From Desmodus rotundus (taxonomy: Eukaryota; Chordata; Mammalia; Chiroptera; Phyllostomidae): a DNA stretch of 64,000 nucleotides. The position numbers and the translations under genes were made by a program. Location: positions 63,200,239 through 63,264,238 of the forward strand of contig NC_071389.1 of assembly GCF_022682495.2 (NCBI RefSeq), written 5' to 3'. Of the stretch, positions 46,092-57,830 are shown piece after piece. Positions within the stretch are counted from its first letter, which is position 1, and the number at the start of each line of letters is the position of its first letter. The notes under the pieces were generated by a model, which ran no database searches, had not been told where the DNA came from, and saw nothing but the letters and a program-made list of their open reading frames with translations.

Positions 46092-47290
46092 AAAATCTTG
46101 GGTAATTTCATCATGATGTGTCTTGGTATGGTCCTCTTTGTGTTCCATTTGTTTGGAACTCTCTGAGCTTCCTGGACTTGTATGTCTCTTTCCTTCAGCA
46201 GATTGGGGAAGTTTTCTTTCATTAGTACTTCAAATAAGTTTTTAATTTCTTACTCTTCCTCTCCTCCTTCTGGCACCCCTATGATTTGTGTGTTATAATG
46301 TTTAAAGTTGTCTCAGAGGTTCCAAAGCCGCTCCTCATTTTTTAAAATTCTTGTTTCTTCATTCTATTCTGGTTGAATGTTTATTTTTTCCTTTTGTTCC
46401 AGATTATTGATTTGAATCCTGGTTTCCTTCTCTTCACTGTTTGTTCCCTGTAAATATTTCTTTGTTTCACTTTGTATAGCCTTCACTTCTTCCTTTATTT
46501 TGCAGCCATACTAAATCATTTCTCTTAGCATTCTGATTACCAGTGTTTTGAATTGTGTATCTGATAGGTTGACCATCTCCTCTTTGCTTAGTTCTTTTTC
46601 TAGAACTTTGATCTGTTCTTTCATTTGGGCCATATTTCTGTGTCTTGGAGCACATTGTAAGGGGTGGAGCCTTAGGCATCCCCCAGGGTGGGGCAACCCA
46701 CTTCACTGTGTTGTGATGCTGCATGTCAGGGAGGGGTCAGAGAGGGAATAATTGCTCCACACTTGCCCTGCTGTCATTCACTTCTCTAGCTACCCACAAG
46801 TGAATTGAGCCCTTTGAGGTGCTCCCCTGGTGCTGATTCCTGAGTGTGTGGGCTTGTGTACATTCTAGGGCCCCGTGAGCCCCTCTAACAGACTCACCTA
46901 TGAGACTGGCAGTTTCCCCCACCACTGTAACCCCTGCAGATTTTTATAGCCAGAGGTTTTTGAAGCTTTATTTGCCCGGTGCTGGAACCCTGAGTTGTGT
47001 GGTCTGTCTCGCTCCCCAGTTGTTCTTCCCAGTTTATCTGCATGGAAATGTGGGACTGCCCACATTTCCAGCTGGTCCACCAGTCACTGCCTTATCACAC
47101 ATCCTCTCTGCCCCTCCTGCCAGTCTGGATGACTGTTTTTTCTTTAACTCCTTTGTTGCCGGACTTCCGTACAGTTTGATTTTCTGGCAGTTCTGGTTGT
47201 TTTTTGTTTTAAATTGGTTGTTATCCTTTTGGCTATGTGAGGAAGCAAAGCATATCTACCTATGCCTCCAACTTGGCTGCAAGCTCCCTG
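46092..47290 (-). mobile_element. HAL1/L1 5' half (5' UTR plus ORF1), antisense
   Basis: The minus strand starts near GGGAGCTTGCAGCCAAGTTG (47290 downward), a 5' end typical of L1, followed by GGCATAGGTAGATATGC. It then carries ORF1-like peptide (EQIKVLEKELSKEEMVNLSD within 46511-46696, in two frames) and ORF1 sequence to about 46092, where it stops before the ORF1 C-terminus. The 163-codon + frame at 46900-47391 is the antisense of this 5' UTR. Whether it was an L1 or a HAL1 cannot be decided from a copy with no 3' end. Confidence 0.75.
46467..46724 (-). pseudogene. L1/HAL1 ORF1 N-terminal fragment
   Basis: Readable peptides are RHRNMAQMKEQIKVLEKEL, then SKEEMVNLSDTQFKTLVIRM, then a shift into DLVWLQNKGRSEGYTK. 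This is the N-terminal region of ORF1p ('LSDTEFKT' block). Frameshifts make it non-functional. Confidence 0.8.
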
Positions 47291-47299
47291 ATTTCTGGT

Positions 47300-47965
47300 T
47301 ATTAATTTTCTATCCTGCTACTCTAGTGAATTCATTTATCAGTTTTAGTAGTTTTTTGGTGGAATCTTTAAGTTGTCTATGTACAGTATGAGATCATCTG
47401 CAAATAAAGACAGTTTTACTTCTTCCTTTTCAATTAGGATGCCTTTTATTTCTTCTTCTTGTCTGATTGCTATGACTAAGACTTCCAGTACTGTGTTGAA
47501 TAAGAGAGGTGAAAGGTGACGTCCCCGGCTTGCTCCTGATCTTAAGGGGAATGCTTGTAGTTACTGCCTGTTGAGTATGATTCTGGCAATGGCTTTGTCA
47601 TATATGGCCATTATTATGTGTAGGTATGCATATGATCCCACTGTTTACACTTTGCTGAGAATTTTCATCATAAATAGGTGCTGGATTTCATCAAATGTCT
47701 TTTCTGCGTCTATTGATATCATCATGTAGTTTTTATCCTTCATTTTGTTTATGTGGTGAATCACAGTTACTGATTTGCAAATGTTGTACCAACCTTGCAT
47801 TCCCAAGGTAAATCCCAGTTGAAAATAGTGTATGATCTTCTTGACGTGTTACTGTATTCGGTTTGCTAATATTTTGTTGAGGATTTTAGTGTGTATGTTC
47901 ATCAGGGATATTGGCCTATAGTTTCCTTTCTTTGTAGTATCTTTACCTGGCAAAGCAACAGTATT
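47300..47965 (-). mobile_element. Antisense LINE-1 ORF2 (RT) fragment containing FADD
   Basis: AGATCATCTGCAAATAAAGA near 47390 is the reverse complement of the L1 'LFADDL' catalytic motif. GTTGAATAAGAGAGGTGAAA, GGATTTCATCAAATGTCTTT and CCAACCTTGCATTCCCAAGG continue upstream RT sequence. It overlaps, in L1 coordinates, the copy at 45842-46088, so the two come from different insertions. Confidence 0.85.
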
Positions 47966-50900
47966 AATTTTTTTTTAATTTGTCATTAATAGATACATTG
48001 CGGTTAAAAATAAAAAGATCTTTTCTTCAGTTTTTCTGTAGTCGAATATATGTGAGTGTGTGTGTGTGTTTGTGACTTAAATGCCGTGTAGAATTTAGGT
48101 AGGTCTATTTAGTGCAGTGTTTTATACTTAGCTTGATCACTATAGTCTTTTAATACATGAGGCCTTTAATACAATGTCAATGAAGAAATAGGTACTTATT
48201 GTTATGGTCTTTTAAAAGACTTGAGTTTGTTGACAGTTTGCCACGCAGAAAAGTTTATTTGTAGATGAGATACGTGCCACTTCCAGTGGGAGCCCAGAAA
48301 AACTAGAATTGTCATGGAATTCAGTGTCAGTCTTCAGTGCCGGGCACGTTGGTGCCGTTTGCCTGGCCTGCCTGGAACTTCATGACTTGAGTCTGCGTCT
48401 TGAGTCTGTTATTTGCAGGCTGCACATTTTGGGGTGGTTCTGAAATAGCTTGCATAGCAGTCTGTGTAATTCAGTAATCAAACATGAAAAAACATTACTG
48501 TAGAATGCACCTTGACTATTTTAAATATTCTGCCAACATATTGTACGTACACTACAAAGGTGCTGTGATGAAGCTTCCCCGTTGATCTGGGAGGGTCTCA
48601 GAAGAAACCACACTAACTAGATGCAGCGCACCTTTGGAAAAAAATTGGAACTATCAAATACTTAGAATACTAAAGCGTACGTCCCTGTTACAAAGTCTTA
48701 GTGGTTTTAAGTATTGTCACAGAAGAAAGGAATAGTTTACCATTAACAGTAGTTACGGTTATTGCTCAACTAACTGAGATTTGATTTATAAATATATATC
48801 ATTAACAAAAGTTTTCTTAATTTTCCAAACTAATTTTACCTTTTATGTAGGTTTAGGCATTATACAATGGTAATAATTTTCCTGCTTGTTTATGCAGTAT
48901 GAAAACATTTGAAAAATAGAAAATGCATATATTATCTGAATGAGGAACATACTGACTGTCGTATTTGTACCTTTTCATAATTTAAGAAAATTTTAAAAAA
49001 TGTGAAATAATATACAGTCATATGATTTAATACACATAATGAACCAAGAAAAATGATTAATTTTGAAAACATACTAGTTTCATGGTCCAGGTAGAGTTTT
49101 AGCACCCTACAGAATAAAAATTCCACATGCTAAATAACAACTTTTAAAAATATTTTTTAATTAAACAGCTAATTTTAAAAGCAGTTATCGGGCATGTAAA
49201 ATTTGTAAGTGAAAGGGGTAATTGCAAAAAGTATTAATATTGCACTTTTTCTTTAATCACTATGTTTTCTATAGGTAAAGTGGATGCCAATTTGTGAAAT
49301 AACATAAAATCTGCTTTTTTTTTAAATGCTTGATTTCAGAAAAACTAGTGAAAGAAAATACAGCATTGTTGATCGTCAGTGAGCCGTGATATTGAAGGTG
49401 GTCTGGCACACGTCCTGGCTGCTGGAGAGCGCCGGGCCTTCACTGACGACGGCACTGTTTCACTTCCGAGCAGGAAAGGGGGCGTGTGTAGATGTCCGGG
49501 TCCGTGAACGGCTACGATGATAGTTTGAGGCTGTTTGGAAGATAAGATTACTTTAAAATTATTTAATATAGTAGCATACATAGGCTCTCGTAAATACTTG
49601 CTCAGTGTAACTTGAGACAACTTCCAAATCCTTGTAGAGGCCTGTACCATCATACAGTACCTTGATGCCTGTGTTCGTTTGGAAAGCACTGTCAGTCTGG
49701 ACAATGTTACGCTTTCTAAAATGCGGTGTATGCCTCTGAAAAGTGTCCTGTTCCTTTTTCTTTCTCTCTTCTTTTTAGCTTCTTTCTATGGATTGTCTTT
49801 TTCTACTTGGCCCTTAAAGTGTGTTTTCTAAGATTCTGTCCTAGGGTCTCTTTCTGTGCTACATAGTCAAGATTATCTAGGCAATTCCTTCCATTCCCAT
49901 GGTTTCCCCAGATGTCTTTCTTCTACTTGAACCTTTATTCTCAACTCTCAACCTACATGTCCAGTTACTTATGTAACATCTCCTGATGTCTGGCCATCCA
50001 ATAGTGTGTTTAACCTTAGTCATCTTTTTTCTTACATTTCCAGCCAACTCTCCCAAGGAAGAAAAGGATACATGTGTATGCATATACATATAGAATATAG
50101 GTCCTCCTCCTGTTTTGAAAAGCCCACTGCTAATAAGCAGCAAGTCTGGAACTTTAATTCAGATCTTCTGAATGTGACCCCTCAGCTCAGAGTGTATTCT
50201 CTGTAGTGTGGTGACCTTATTTCCTGAACCAAAATTTAAGATTTGTGGTCAAACAATATATGAAGCCTGAACTTGTTACTGTAATTGTAGCACATTGCTT
50301 TTTCGTGTCACTTTATTCAATCATAGGCATTATGGTGGGGAGAGACTACTGACAGTGCATACAACACAAAGTTGCACTTATGATAAGTACACGAGATGTG
50401 GTATGAGGTACACTGTGCATATGTTTATGCATATTTGTAACTTCCTTTTTATTGAATTTATTGGGGTGACACCTGCAAGGGAAGCATTATCTGCTCTCCC
50501 TAACTAGTGATGAAGAAATTGAATGTGAAAGTCAAAGAGGTCACCTGGTAGGATTGGGGTAGAGAGAGAGTGGAAGAGTGTTCACGGCAGGCAGGCAGGT
50601 GCAGCAGCTTACACGAAGACCTGGGGATAGGAGGTGCATGCTATGTGGGAGCAGCTGTTTCTGTGCAAAGAAATTTGCAATCTTGTTATAGATGTTTTCT
50701 CTTCATTTCTTCCTTTGCTCTTCTTGCTGTATAATTCTAAAAATTATTTGAAGCTAAAATATGTGTTAAATAGGGAATAGTAGAAAGCAAAATGTAACTG
50801 CTTTTCAAACTACGTGGTAGACAGGGATTTGAATTAGAGGAACTATGGAATTTATTTAAGGAATAAACATAGCCAGGACTTATCTATAATGCAGCACCAA

Positions 50901-51369
50901 AAAGATGAAGGTTTTGTGATGGGGTTGTTTCTACTTCCGTTACCTAAAATTACACCAGCGTTTATAATTACTGCCCTGCTACATTTTGATAAACCAGGGA
51001 ATAACTAAGTCCTAAGTAATTTCAAAATCTTTGCTTAAATTTTAAGTGGTCTATTTTCTAAGTGCATTTTTCACTCTGAAATTCAGTATTCCATATAATC
51101 TGTTTGAGGATTAGTTCAGGCTTTATAAATTCTATTAGACTGTAAAGTGACTTTTGAAGTACACTGAAGAACTCTCTGGTCTGTGGTATTCTTTTGTTCT
51201 GTTTTATATGCATATGTGTTGTCCTTCAAAGGTAGTCCAGTCTTCAAAACATTTCTTCAGCTGTTGTCACCCGGTTCTTGAAAAGGAACCTTATATTCCA
51301 AGTATAGGAAATTCTTTTCAGTGTTTTACAACTTCCTTATTGTCTCTTTAAAAACTGAGTTTATATCTG
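47966..51369. other. Intronic sequence before exon 2
   Basis: Includes a (TG)n run near 48052-48069, a CpG-rich patch at 49360-49520, an antisense L1 3' scrap at about 50435-50485 (TTTATTGAATTTATTGGGGT) and a weak antisense MIR at about 50505-50570. Otherwise unrecognised. Confidence 0.5.
49360..49720 (-). other. CpG-rich patch with 119-codon open frame, unknown
   Basis: Between 49370 and 49520 there is a cluster of CG dinucleotides (CGTCAGTGAG, GAGAGCGCCGGGC, CTGACGACGGCAC, GTCCGGGTCCGTGAACGGC) in otherwise AT-rich intron. The minus frame 49704-49345 is open for 119 codons, and another minus frame across 49550-49690 also reads without stops for about 45 codons. I recognise no protein family, so this could be chance, a retropseudogene piece or a regulatory element. 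Confidence 0.3.
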
Positions 51370-51382
51370 TTTTTCTTTGCAG

Positions 51383-51621
51383 AAAGGGCTATTGCAAGAC
51401 ATGAAGTCAGAGAGATTGAGCAACGTCATACAATGGATGGCCCTCGGCAAGACGTCCCTTTAGACGAGGAAGAGGACATGGTGATCATTTATAACAGAGT
51501 CCCCAAAACTGCAAGCACCTCTTTTACCAATATTGCCTATGACCTGTGCGCGAAGAATAAGTACCATGTTCTTCACATCAACACTACCAAAAATAATCCA
51601 GTGATGTCACTGCAGGATCAG
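51383..51621 (+). CDS. HS2ST1: HS2ST1 exon 2 (heparan sulfate 2-O-sulfotransferase 1)
   Basis: Coding exon of the Golgi type II membrane enzyme that moves sulfate from PAPS to the 2-OH of iduronic (and some glucuronic) acid in heparan sulfate. The 239-bp exon starts after a pyrimidine-rich tract ending CAG (AG at 51381-51382). Its first two bases finish a split Glu codon, and it ends with a Gln codon before GTAAAC at 51622, so the upstream intron is phase 1 and the downstream one phase 0. The reading passes through RAIARHEVREIEQRH, then DEEEDMVIIYNRVPKTASTS, where Lys83 (51505-51507) sits in the 5'-phosphosulfate-binding loop, to HINTTKNNPVMSLQDQ with sequon Asn108 (51580). It matches human residues about 43-121 nearly throughout. 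One visible difference is RQDVPLDEE, where I recall RQDATLDEE in human. The ATG at 51433 is internal Met59, not a start. Residue numbering and family roles are from memory; the frame and splice sites are seen directly. Confidence 0.96.
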
Positions 51622-51729
51622 GTAAACAGCACTCAAGGAATGCATGTTTTCTGACGCTCCCTCACTCAAATTTTACATGTCAAGGGGATAAAGCGCTTTA
51701 AGGGATACGTACGCTGATCCCAATGAATT

Positions 51730-51850
51730 GTAAGTCTATTGGGGGAAGGCATCAACCAAATCTTTTTATCACTTTAAATTCTTCATAGTATTTAGTACAT
51801 TTCTTTGCATATAGTATGTATTCAAATGTTTGTGAAATAAATGAATTAAT
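51730..51850 (+). mobile_element. L2/MIR3-like tail just after exon 2
   Basis: TTGGGGGAAGGCATCAACCA…ATAGTATTTAGTACATTTCT…ATATAGTATGTATTCAAATGTTTGTGAAATAAATGAA follows the L2 3' end (CAGGGACTTTGTCT…GTGCCTGGCACATAGTAGG…AATAAATATTTGTTGAATGAATGA). Confidence 0.6.
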
Positions 51851-52353
51851 AGTTTGAATGTTTGAAGAGAAAATTGATGCTCTTCAATATGGTATTCTTT
51901 TAAAAATACATAGTAGTATTAGCGAGAGACTGCAATAAAAAACATTATATTGTCTCAGCTTAAGATACAGAATTCTTTATTTGATGATTATCTGTATTCT
52001 ATATGGCTCAGTTTTGTGAATTTCTTATCTTTACTAGTAATTTATGTAAATATTAGATATAAACTTCTGGAAAACAGGGATTGTGGCTTATATTTTAATA
52101 TAATCTTGCCTTTTAAGTTGTCAAGGAACTAGATAAATGGATAGATAATTTTATGGAAGTGTCTTAAGTGGAGGACATTATCTCCTGAGATGAAATTCAT
52201 TCATCTCTTTATCAGTGCGTGCACCCACTTTCTCCACACCAGGAGTGCCATCTATACTTTTCAATGTAGGAAGTTCTTTCTGCAAGTGTTGAAGAGAATG
52301 GGTATTATGCCCCATGAGAAGAGAAGATAATATTTGAAATACTACCTAGGATT

Positions 52354-52622
52354 TTTTAAAAAATATTTTATTGTTTATGCTACTACAGTTGTCCCCCTTT
52401 CCCCCCCTTCGCCTTCCTCCGCCCAGCCTCCCCCACCTCCACTTACAGAATCAGTTCCGTCACCATGGCCCACGTCCATGGGTCCTTCGTGCATGTTCTT
52501 TTACTGGTCCCTTCACCTTCCTTCAGTTAGTTCCCCCCTCCTCCCCCCCTTACAGCTGTCAGCCTGCATGATTCTATGCCTCTGGTTCTCTTTTGCTCAT
52601 TAGTTGATTTTGTTCAAAATGA
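52354..52622 (-). mobile_element. Bat LINE-1 3' UTR, 5'-truncated, antisense
   Basis: The T-rich start TTTTAAAAAATATTTTATTG, then ACTACAGTTGTCCCCCTTTC and a C/T-rich run (CGCCCAGCCTCCCCCACCTC) is the reverse complement of a bat L1 3' end. TACCTAGGATT flanks it at 52343-52353 and 52623-52633, an 11-bp target duplication. C-runs create overlapping proline-rich frames (52334-52603) that are not genes. Confidence 0.85.
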
Positions 52623-52633
52623 TACCTAGGATT

Positions 52634-54832
52634 AAATACCTTATTGGGGTAGCCTTATTAGAAAGATATTTGTGGTATATAGTGAGAATGTATTTATTTG
52701 AAAACACCTGAACTTGTATTATTAGTACAGAATTGACTGTTATCCCATTATTTAGCATATCTAATCCTTACTCTAAAGCAAGAGGATAACATTGATACAC
52801 AGGGTTGAAGTTCACTTCTTGCCAGAGAGCCATTTGTAAAGGCCAAGTATATGGAATATCATCTGCCCATATAATTCTTAGCTCTCTGCAGTACCCTCAA
52901 TTACTCTTTCAGAGAGCCAAAAATCTACATCTGTCAGCCAAACCAAATAACTTGTCAGTAAATGAGGAGAAGTATGAGCTAATTTAGCTAAGTGGGTCAT
53001 AAAAATTATTCATTATGTAATATTGTATATCTAAAGGCAAGTGTCCTAATAATCAGTTTTTGTGTGGCATGTGGTACATTTTAAACCTATTTGCATGATT
53101 GCTTTTCAGAATATATCTTGGTTTAAAAGGGACATTTCTTAATGCTCATATAATGTTAGATTTCTTTAGTAACTTCTTTTTAGAAAGGTATAGTTAGTTT
53201 GCTTGTTCAGGTTTTAGAGTTGTTTTGTGTCCAGCATTACAGAGTTCTGTGGTAGCTATAAGATGTCTGACAATGATATTGATGATTTTTTTCAGGAAAT
53301 ATAAATCTACAGAAGCTTACCACATATGACACGTTTATAGGCATCATGTAGTGGTACCTTTTCCCAGTCGCATTCCCAGTTGCATTTAGATGAGATAAAA
53401 CTTCTGTTTTTCTTTCAATAGCTTGTTAGTTACATGCAGGGGGGGGAAAAAAACCAGCCAAAGAGAAGCATAAACACTATCTTAAAAGCAATTGGATTAA
53501 ATAACAACACTTAAAATACATTTGTGTAGGGAGAGGAGAGGAATAGTTTTAATCATTAGCTGACATATTTCAAAATGTCAGCTGGTTATCAAGAACCTGC
53601 TCTTAATTAGGAATGGCTTGTATACCAGATATTCTCTAACATACCATATCTAAGTTACTTCCTGGTCTTGTTCTGTATAGAAGCATTTGTTCAAATAAGT
53701 CACAGAGGGAAGCTATCTGCCTCCCTCTCCTTTGTATGGCATAGTAGATAGCATTTTAATTTCACATTTAATCTGGTAAACTTCATTTAAATGTAAACTT
53801 CTAAATTATACCAGATGCCTTGAAAATATCTTTTAAATATTTCTTATTTTGCATCACATACTTTAATTTTTATTCCTTGTTTTTGTTCTTATGTACTGTT
53901 CTCAACTGCTTTATCATTCGGATAGTAATTAAATGACCTATTTTGCTCTTCTTGTTTCTCTGAGAAGTAGTTTCTAATAAACAGCTGACTGAAGTGAGAC
54001 TTAAAAGATTAGATTATCGTTAAATCTGCCATTGTCTCAACCTTTTCATTTCAAACCCAGTTTACTCATAAAAATATTTTGGGATATAGTAGGTGACCTC
54101 TCTCTTTATTCTTGTACCTTCCAGCCTCAGCAGCTCAGTCTGCTTAATCCCTGCGCTCAGCCCTGGCCCTTTCCCGACACATTTTGTACATACTGTACAT
54201 AGTGCTGAACTGTTCACGTGTGTAATTATTTCCCTCAGAAATTTTAGAGGCAAAGCCCAATTTTTAGTCTAGTGTAAAACTACTCAATAGTTACACATAT
54301 TCTGCTATTTTAGAAACAGTTGTCAACTCTGCTTTTACATTCTCATTTGTTGAGTATGTAATATATGCAGAGACTGTACGAAGGCTTTGGGGAAATACCA
54401 AAGAGAGAAAAGCGAGGCCCCATCTTTCGGGGAGCTTGTTTATAATTTACTTGGGAACATAAAACATAGTCGCAGGAACTACGAGGACCGTCATAGGAAA
54501 CGTCAGTATATGGCAGTCTCACCAAAATGTTTAACCAACATACTTCTCACTCAAATGTTTAACCTGGACCTCTTGAGGAGACAGACAAGTCTGTGTCATA
54601 GAACATCCTCTAGAACGACTGGTCTGAACTCTTCTACAGTGTCAACGTCATGACAGCCAGAAAAGGTCAGGGTCCGGGGTGAGATAGTCTTCTCCACACT
54701 AGGTGAGACCAAGGAGACAGGAAAACCAGACGTAACGTGTGATCTGTGCTGGGGTCCCTGATCAAAGGTGTCTGCTGCTAGCTTTCAAATGTTTCTGGAA
54801 AAGTTGTGTGTCTACACATCTCTAGATATTTA
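52634..54832. other. Intronic sequence without recognised elements
   Basis: AT-rich. Frames at 54062-54253 and 54387-54653 carry no protein signature. A G8A7 run lies at about 53440. Confidence 0.4.
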
Positions 54833-54860
54833 CATATATATATAGAGAGAGAGAGAGATA
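54833..54860. repeat. (TA)n(GA)n microsatellite
   Basis: An alternating TATATATATA block passes straight into GAGAGAGAGAGAGA. Confidence 0.85.
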
Positions 54861-55499
54861 CAGAAAGGTGGCAAAAATATTAACAGTTACTGAGTCTTGG
54901 TGAAAACTGTACAGGTGTTGGCTGTACAGTTGATCAACTTTTCTGTAGATAAGACTTTTTCAAAATTAAGAACTTGGGGTAAAATAAGAGAAAAAGAACA
55001 AGGAGATTAACAGATAAACATTTGAGCTCATAAGGCATGAGAATACCAAGTGATAAGAATAAGGTAAGCTCAGTCACAGGTATGTTTTTGAAATGGGCTT
55101 TACTCAGTTAACAGACAGGAATTGGCAGGAGACAGGTACACGATCAGCTGTTCTGACTGGAAAATGAAGGTTACTCTGCTATCGTGAAATTACCTCTGAA
55201 TTAGAGAACATCTTGTCATTAAAGTAACTATGCCAAATAGTAAGTGGTACCATCTTTTATGATATTTCTTAATTCTTTTCTGCCCTTATATGTGTTAGAT
55301 CTGTTACCTAACATATATATGGTATGTAACCCCTTTCTGTGAAGACATTGAAAATATGTGGAATTTGCATTCTTTATAGAACAGCATAGTAATTTTTTGT
55401 TCTTTGAATTCACTGTCAAGCCGAATTCTGGTCCTTTGCATTAGATCCCACGGTTCGATATTAGTTGTACGTGCTGCTTTCTCAGCACAGCACTTCAGA

Positions 55500-55605
55500 T
55501 GAATGCTTCTCAGCTTTCCATGTGTATACTAATCACTAGTTAAAATGCACGTGGTGATTCGGGACTAACATGCAGCCTGATATTCAGAATTTCTGTAAAG
55601 CTTCA
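55500..55605 (-). mobile_element. MER5-like hAT fragment
   Basis: GAATGCTTCTCAGCTTTCCA, CTAATCACTAGTTAAAATGC and CCTGATATTCAGAATTTCTG match the MER5A left half to centre. Confidence 0.6.
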
Positions 55606-56039
55606 GTTGGGTTGAAACCTCCTTAGAAGGTCATCTGAAACTGGCCTCCATACTGGAGGGCAGGGAGAGACAGGAGCCCTTATCTGGGTTTTGTCCTGTG
55701 CGGCCCAGATAGTCTCATCACGACATTTCCGTCTCAGGGCTGTTGTTCTCGGACAGCTTCTAACATGGGGAAGGCAATGGAGCACACAGTGGAAGCACCG
55801 GGGAGGGAGTGGGAGCTTCCGTTGTCCCTGGCAAGCTCATGGGTGGGTCAAACCAGCAGTCACATCTTTTTGATGAGTCCTGCAAACAGCTTCCACTTGA
55901 TGTCAAAACTGATGCTTGTAGGCCTTGACCCATGGTTTGAAGAGTGATTCTCGGTGGGATTATGGGGACATGCATATTATTATCTTCTCGGAATGGTGAG
56001 TCACTTATATTTAAATTCATATTTCTACCTCCCCAACGA

Positions 56040-56553
56040 AATCCAAATTCCTTACCTAGATGACAAACCATTCTTAGTAAAAGCCTTTGTCATGTGCTCT
56101 AACCTCTTATTTACCAGCCACACTGGCTTTTTGGTTCATTGACTTCATCAAGCCTTTTCCACTTAAAGGCCTTTTGCACTCACCATTTTTTCTCAGAATG
56201 CACTTCTCGATTCTCATGATTGGCTTCATGTTACCCATGTAAGGTTTCAGCTTAAATGACATCCTCTTAAAAAAACCTTACTTTGTCATTATATTTATGA
56301 CAAAGTGTATGTGTGTGTGTGTGTCTAAAAGTACCTCTTCCAAGTTGCTGTGTACCATCATTCTTTCTGTATCTTCTCTGTTACTTAGTGATTTATTTGT
56401 TTGTTGTCTGTCTTAACCTCTGTTACAAGGTCTTCAAAGACAGGAACTTGGCTGTTTTGTTCAGCACTATATCCCCTGTGCTTGAAAGAACAGTGCCCGG
56501 AACATAGTAGACACTGCATAAATAACTTATGTTGAATGAATGAATGAATGAAC
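56040..56553 (+). mobile_element. L2 LINE 3' end
   Basis: In order: CTTATTTACCAGCCACACTG, GGCCTTTTGCACTCACCATT, AAGGTTTCAGCTTAAATGAC, TTGTTTGTTGTCTGTCTTAA, AAGACAGGAACTTGGCTGTT, CAGTGCCCGGAACATAGTAG and TGTTGAATGAATGAATGAAT. This is the canonical L2 3' end, well preserved, with the closing GAAT repeats. A (TG)n run has expanded inside it at 56306-56324. Confidence 0.85.
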
Positions 56554-56681
56554 CAACTTTGATTCTAAAAGTAGTTCTTGGCTGAGCATAACACCTTGAT
56601 GATAATCACCGTCAGAGTGAGCCCCTCTGATTGGTGGTAATAATATAACCCACCCTTACTTCAGGAGATTTGGAACACCCG

Positions 56682-56704
56682 CCACCACCACCATCACCAC
56701 CACC
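56682..56704. repeat. (CCA)n microsatellite
   Basis: CCACCACCACCATCACCACCACC, a short interrupted trinucleotide array. Confidence 0.8.
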
Positions 56705-57634
56705 TTCCCACACAAAAAAAGGTTGAATAATTCAGTTCTGAATTTTAGTGAAAATACTGTGTTCTATTGCTGGTGACCTTTCTTATATTTTTATCCAATA
56801 ATTATTCAGTTTTCTTCTTTGTGTAGAAAACTCCTTCTCTAGTTTAGTCTCATAAAACCACCCACGCTGTACACTGAATTTTTATTTTAAGTATATGCAT
56901 GAGTAGGAGTTCAGTATATAGTAATTTCCTAAGTTAATAGTAGTATTCATTTCATCGGTAGTAATTATAGAGTTGGAATTTGTCCAGGATGTTCCGAGTG
57001 GCATTCTTACTTTTAGATAGTGCAAACAAGTTCTTTTGTGACCGCAGATAGTTTTAATGTTGAGATTAATCTTATTAAGAGTAGGTCTACACACACTGTT
57101 AGTGAGATGGTGCTTTCTTAGCTTTTTCCTGTAGCACTGGTTCAGGTCTGACTCAACTACAAATAATTCACACCACCGCTCCCCACATTGCTTATGTTTT
57201 CCCTGAAAGTCTTTTCTGATGGCTTGCTAGCCTGACTCTGCTTCAGTTATAAAATCGGACAAAAATTACACTTTAGGTTCTGCTCCAGGCTAGACATAAA
57301 AACATCTCTTTTCGTCTCCGGTGTCTAACCACTCCTGCTGAGACATCCTTCTCGATAGCCTGTTTAAACAGAGTGTAGACATTCTCTTTGAATAAAGTCA
57401 CCGTGGTGACTCTTTTTTTCTCCCAAGCCAGAGTTTGCAGTGTCTTCAGTCTCCTGAACTTCATTTGAAGCTATTAGTTTTGCTCCTTTTGCCGATCACT
57501 TTATCTTCATTAGTACCAGTATAGTCGGTCAGAATCCATAAAATAAACCAAGCAGAGGCTTGCTCACCTACTCTCCATTTCCTCTTCTTGATGCTCCAGA
57601 GCTTTATCTGAAGGTCATGGGCAAAATGCCTCAC

Positions 57635-57830
57635 TGTAGAGGGAAAGACAAAAGGAAAAAAAAGAGGAAAAACCGGAGGTGAGAAGGCAGAGAAAGGCGG
57701 TGGACCGGGGGCTGCAGCTAGACTGATTAAAGGGGAAAAGGAAGGTGATGGAGAGGGCAGAGACAGACAGTTGTAGAGACTAAGAGGATAAATATTAAAC
57801 GTGGCTGAAAGGAGAAGGGGTTAAATCAAA
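57635..57830. other. Purine-rich tract
   Basis: From GAGGGAAAGACAAAAGGAAA to GCTGAAAGGAGAAGGGG the + strand is strongly purine-biased with few T. No repeat family or coding signal is seen. Confidence 0.55.

Larger units (their letters stand above)
1..51382 (+). other. HS2ST1: HS2ST1 intron 1, 3' part
   Basis: Everything upstream of exon 2 reads as intron. No signal-anchor exon is visible, meaning no sequence for the N-terminal membrane segment and coiled stem that exon 1 should encode, and there is no CpG-island promoter. At least 51.4 kb of intron 1 is therefore present. A long first intron is usual for this gene in mammals. The acceptor is TTTTTCTTTGCAG at 51370-51382. The content is AT-rich unique sequence plus the repeats listed separately. 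Confidence 0.85.

Noticed and set aside
46900..47391. 163-codon + strand open frame with hydrophobic stretches
   Set aside because: It lies on the antisense of an L1/HAL1 5' UTR and runs into an antisense RT fragment; it is not a membrane protein gene.
51433..51654. 73-codon open frame starting at ATG in the HS2ST1 exon
   Set aside because: The ATG is internal Met59. Coding begins earlier at the splice acceptor, and the last 11 codons (10 residues and the stop) lie past the donor in intron 2.
52334..52603. Proline-rich + frames of 66-89 codons
   Set aside because: They are produced by the C-rich antisense bat L1 3' UTR.
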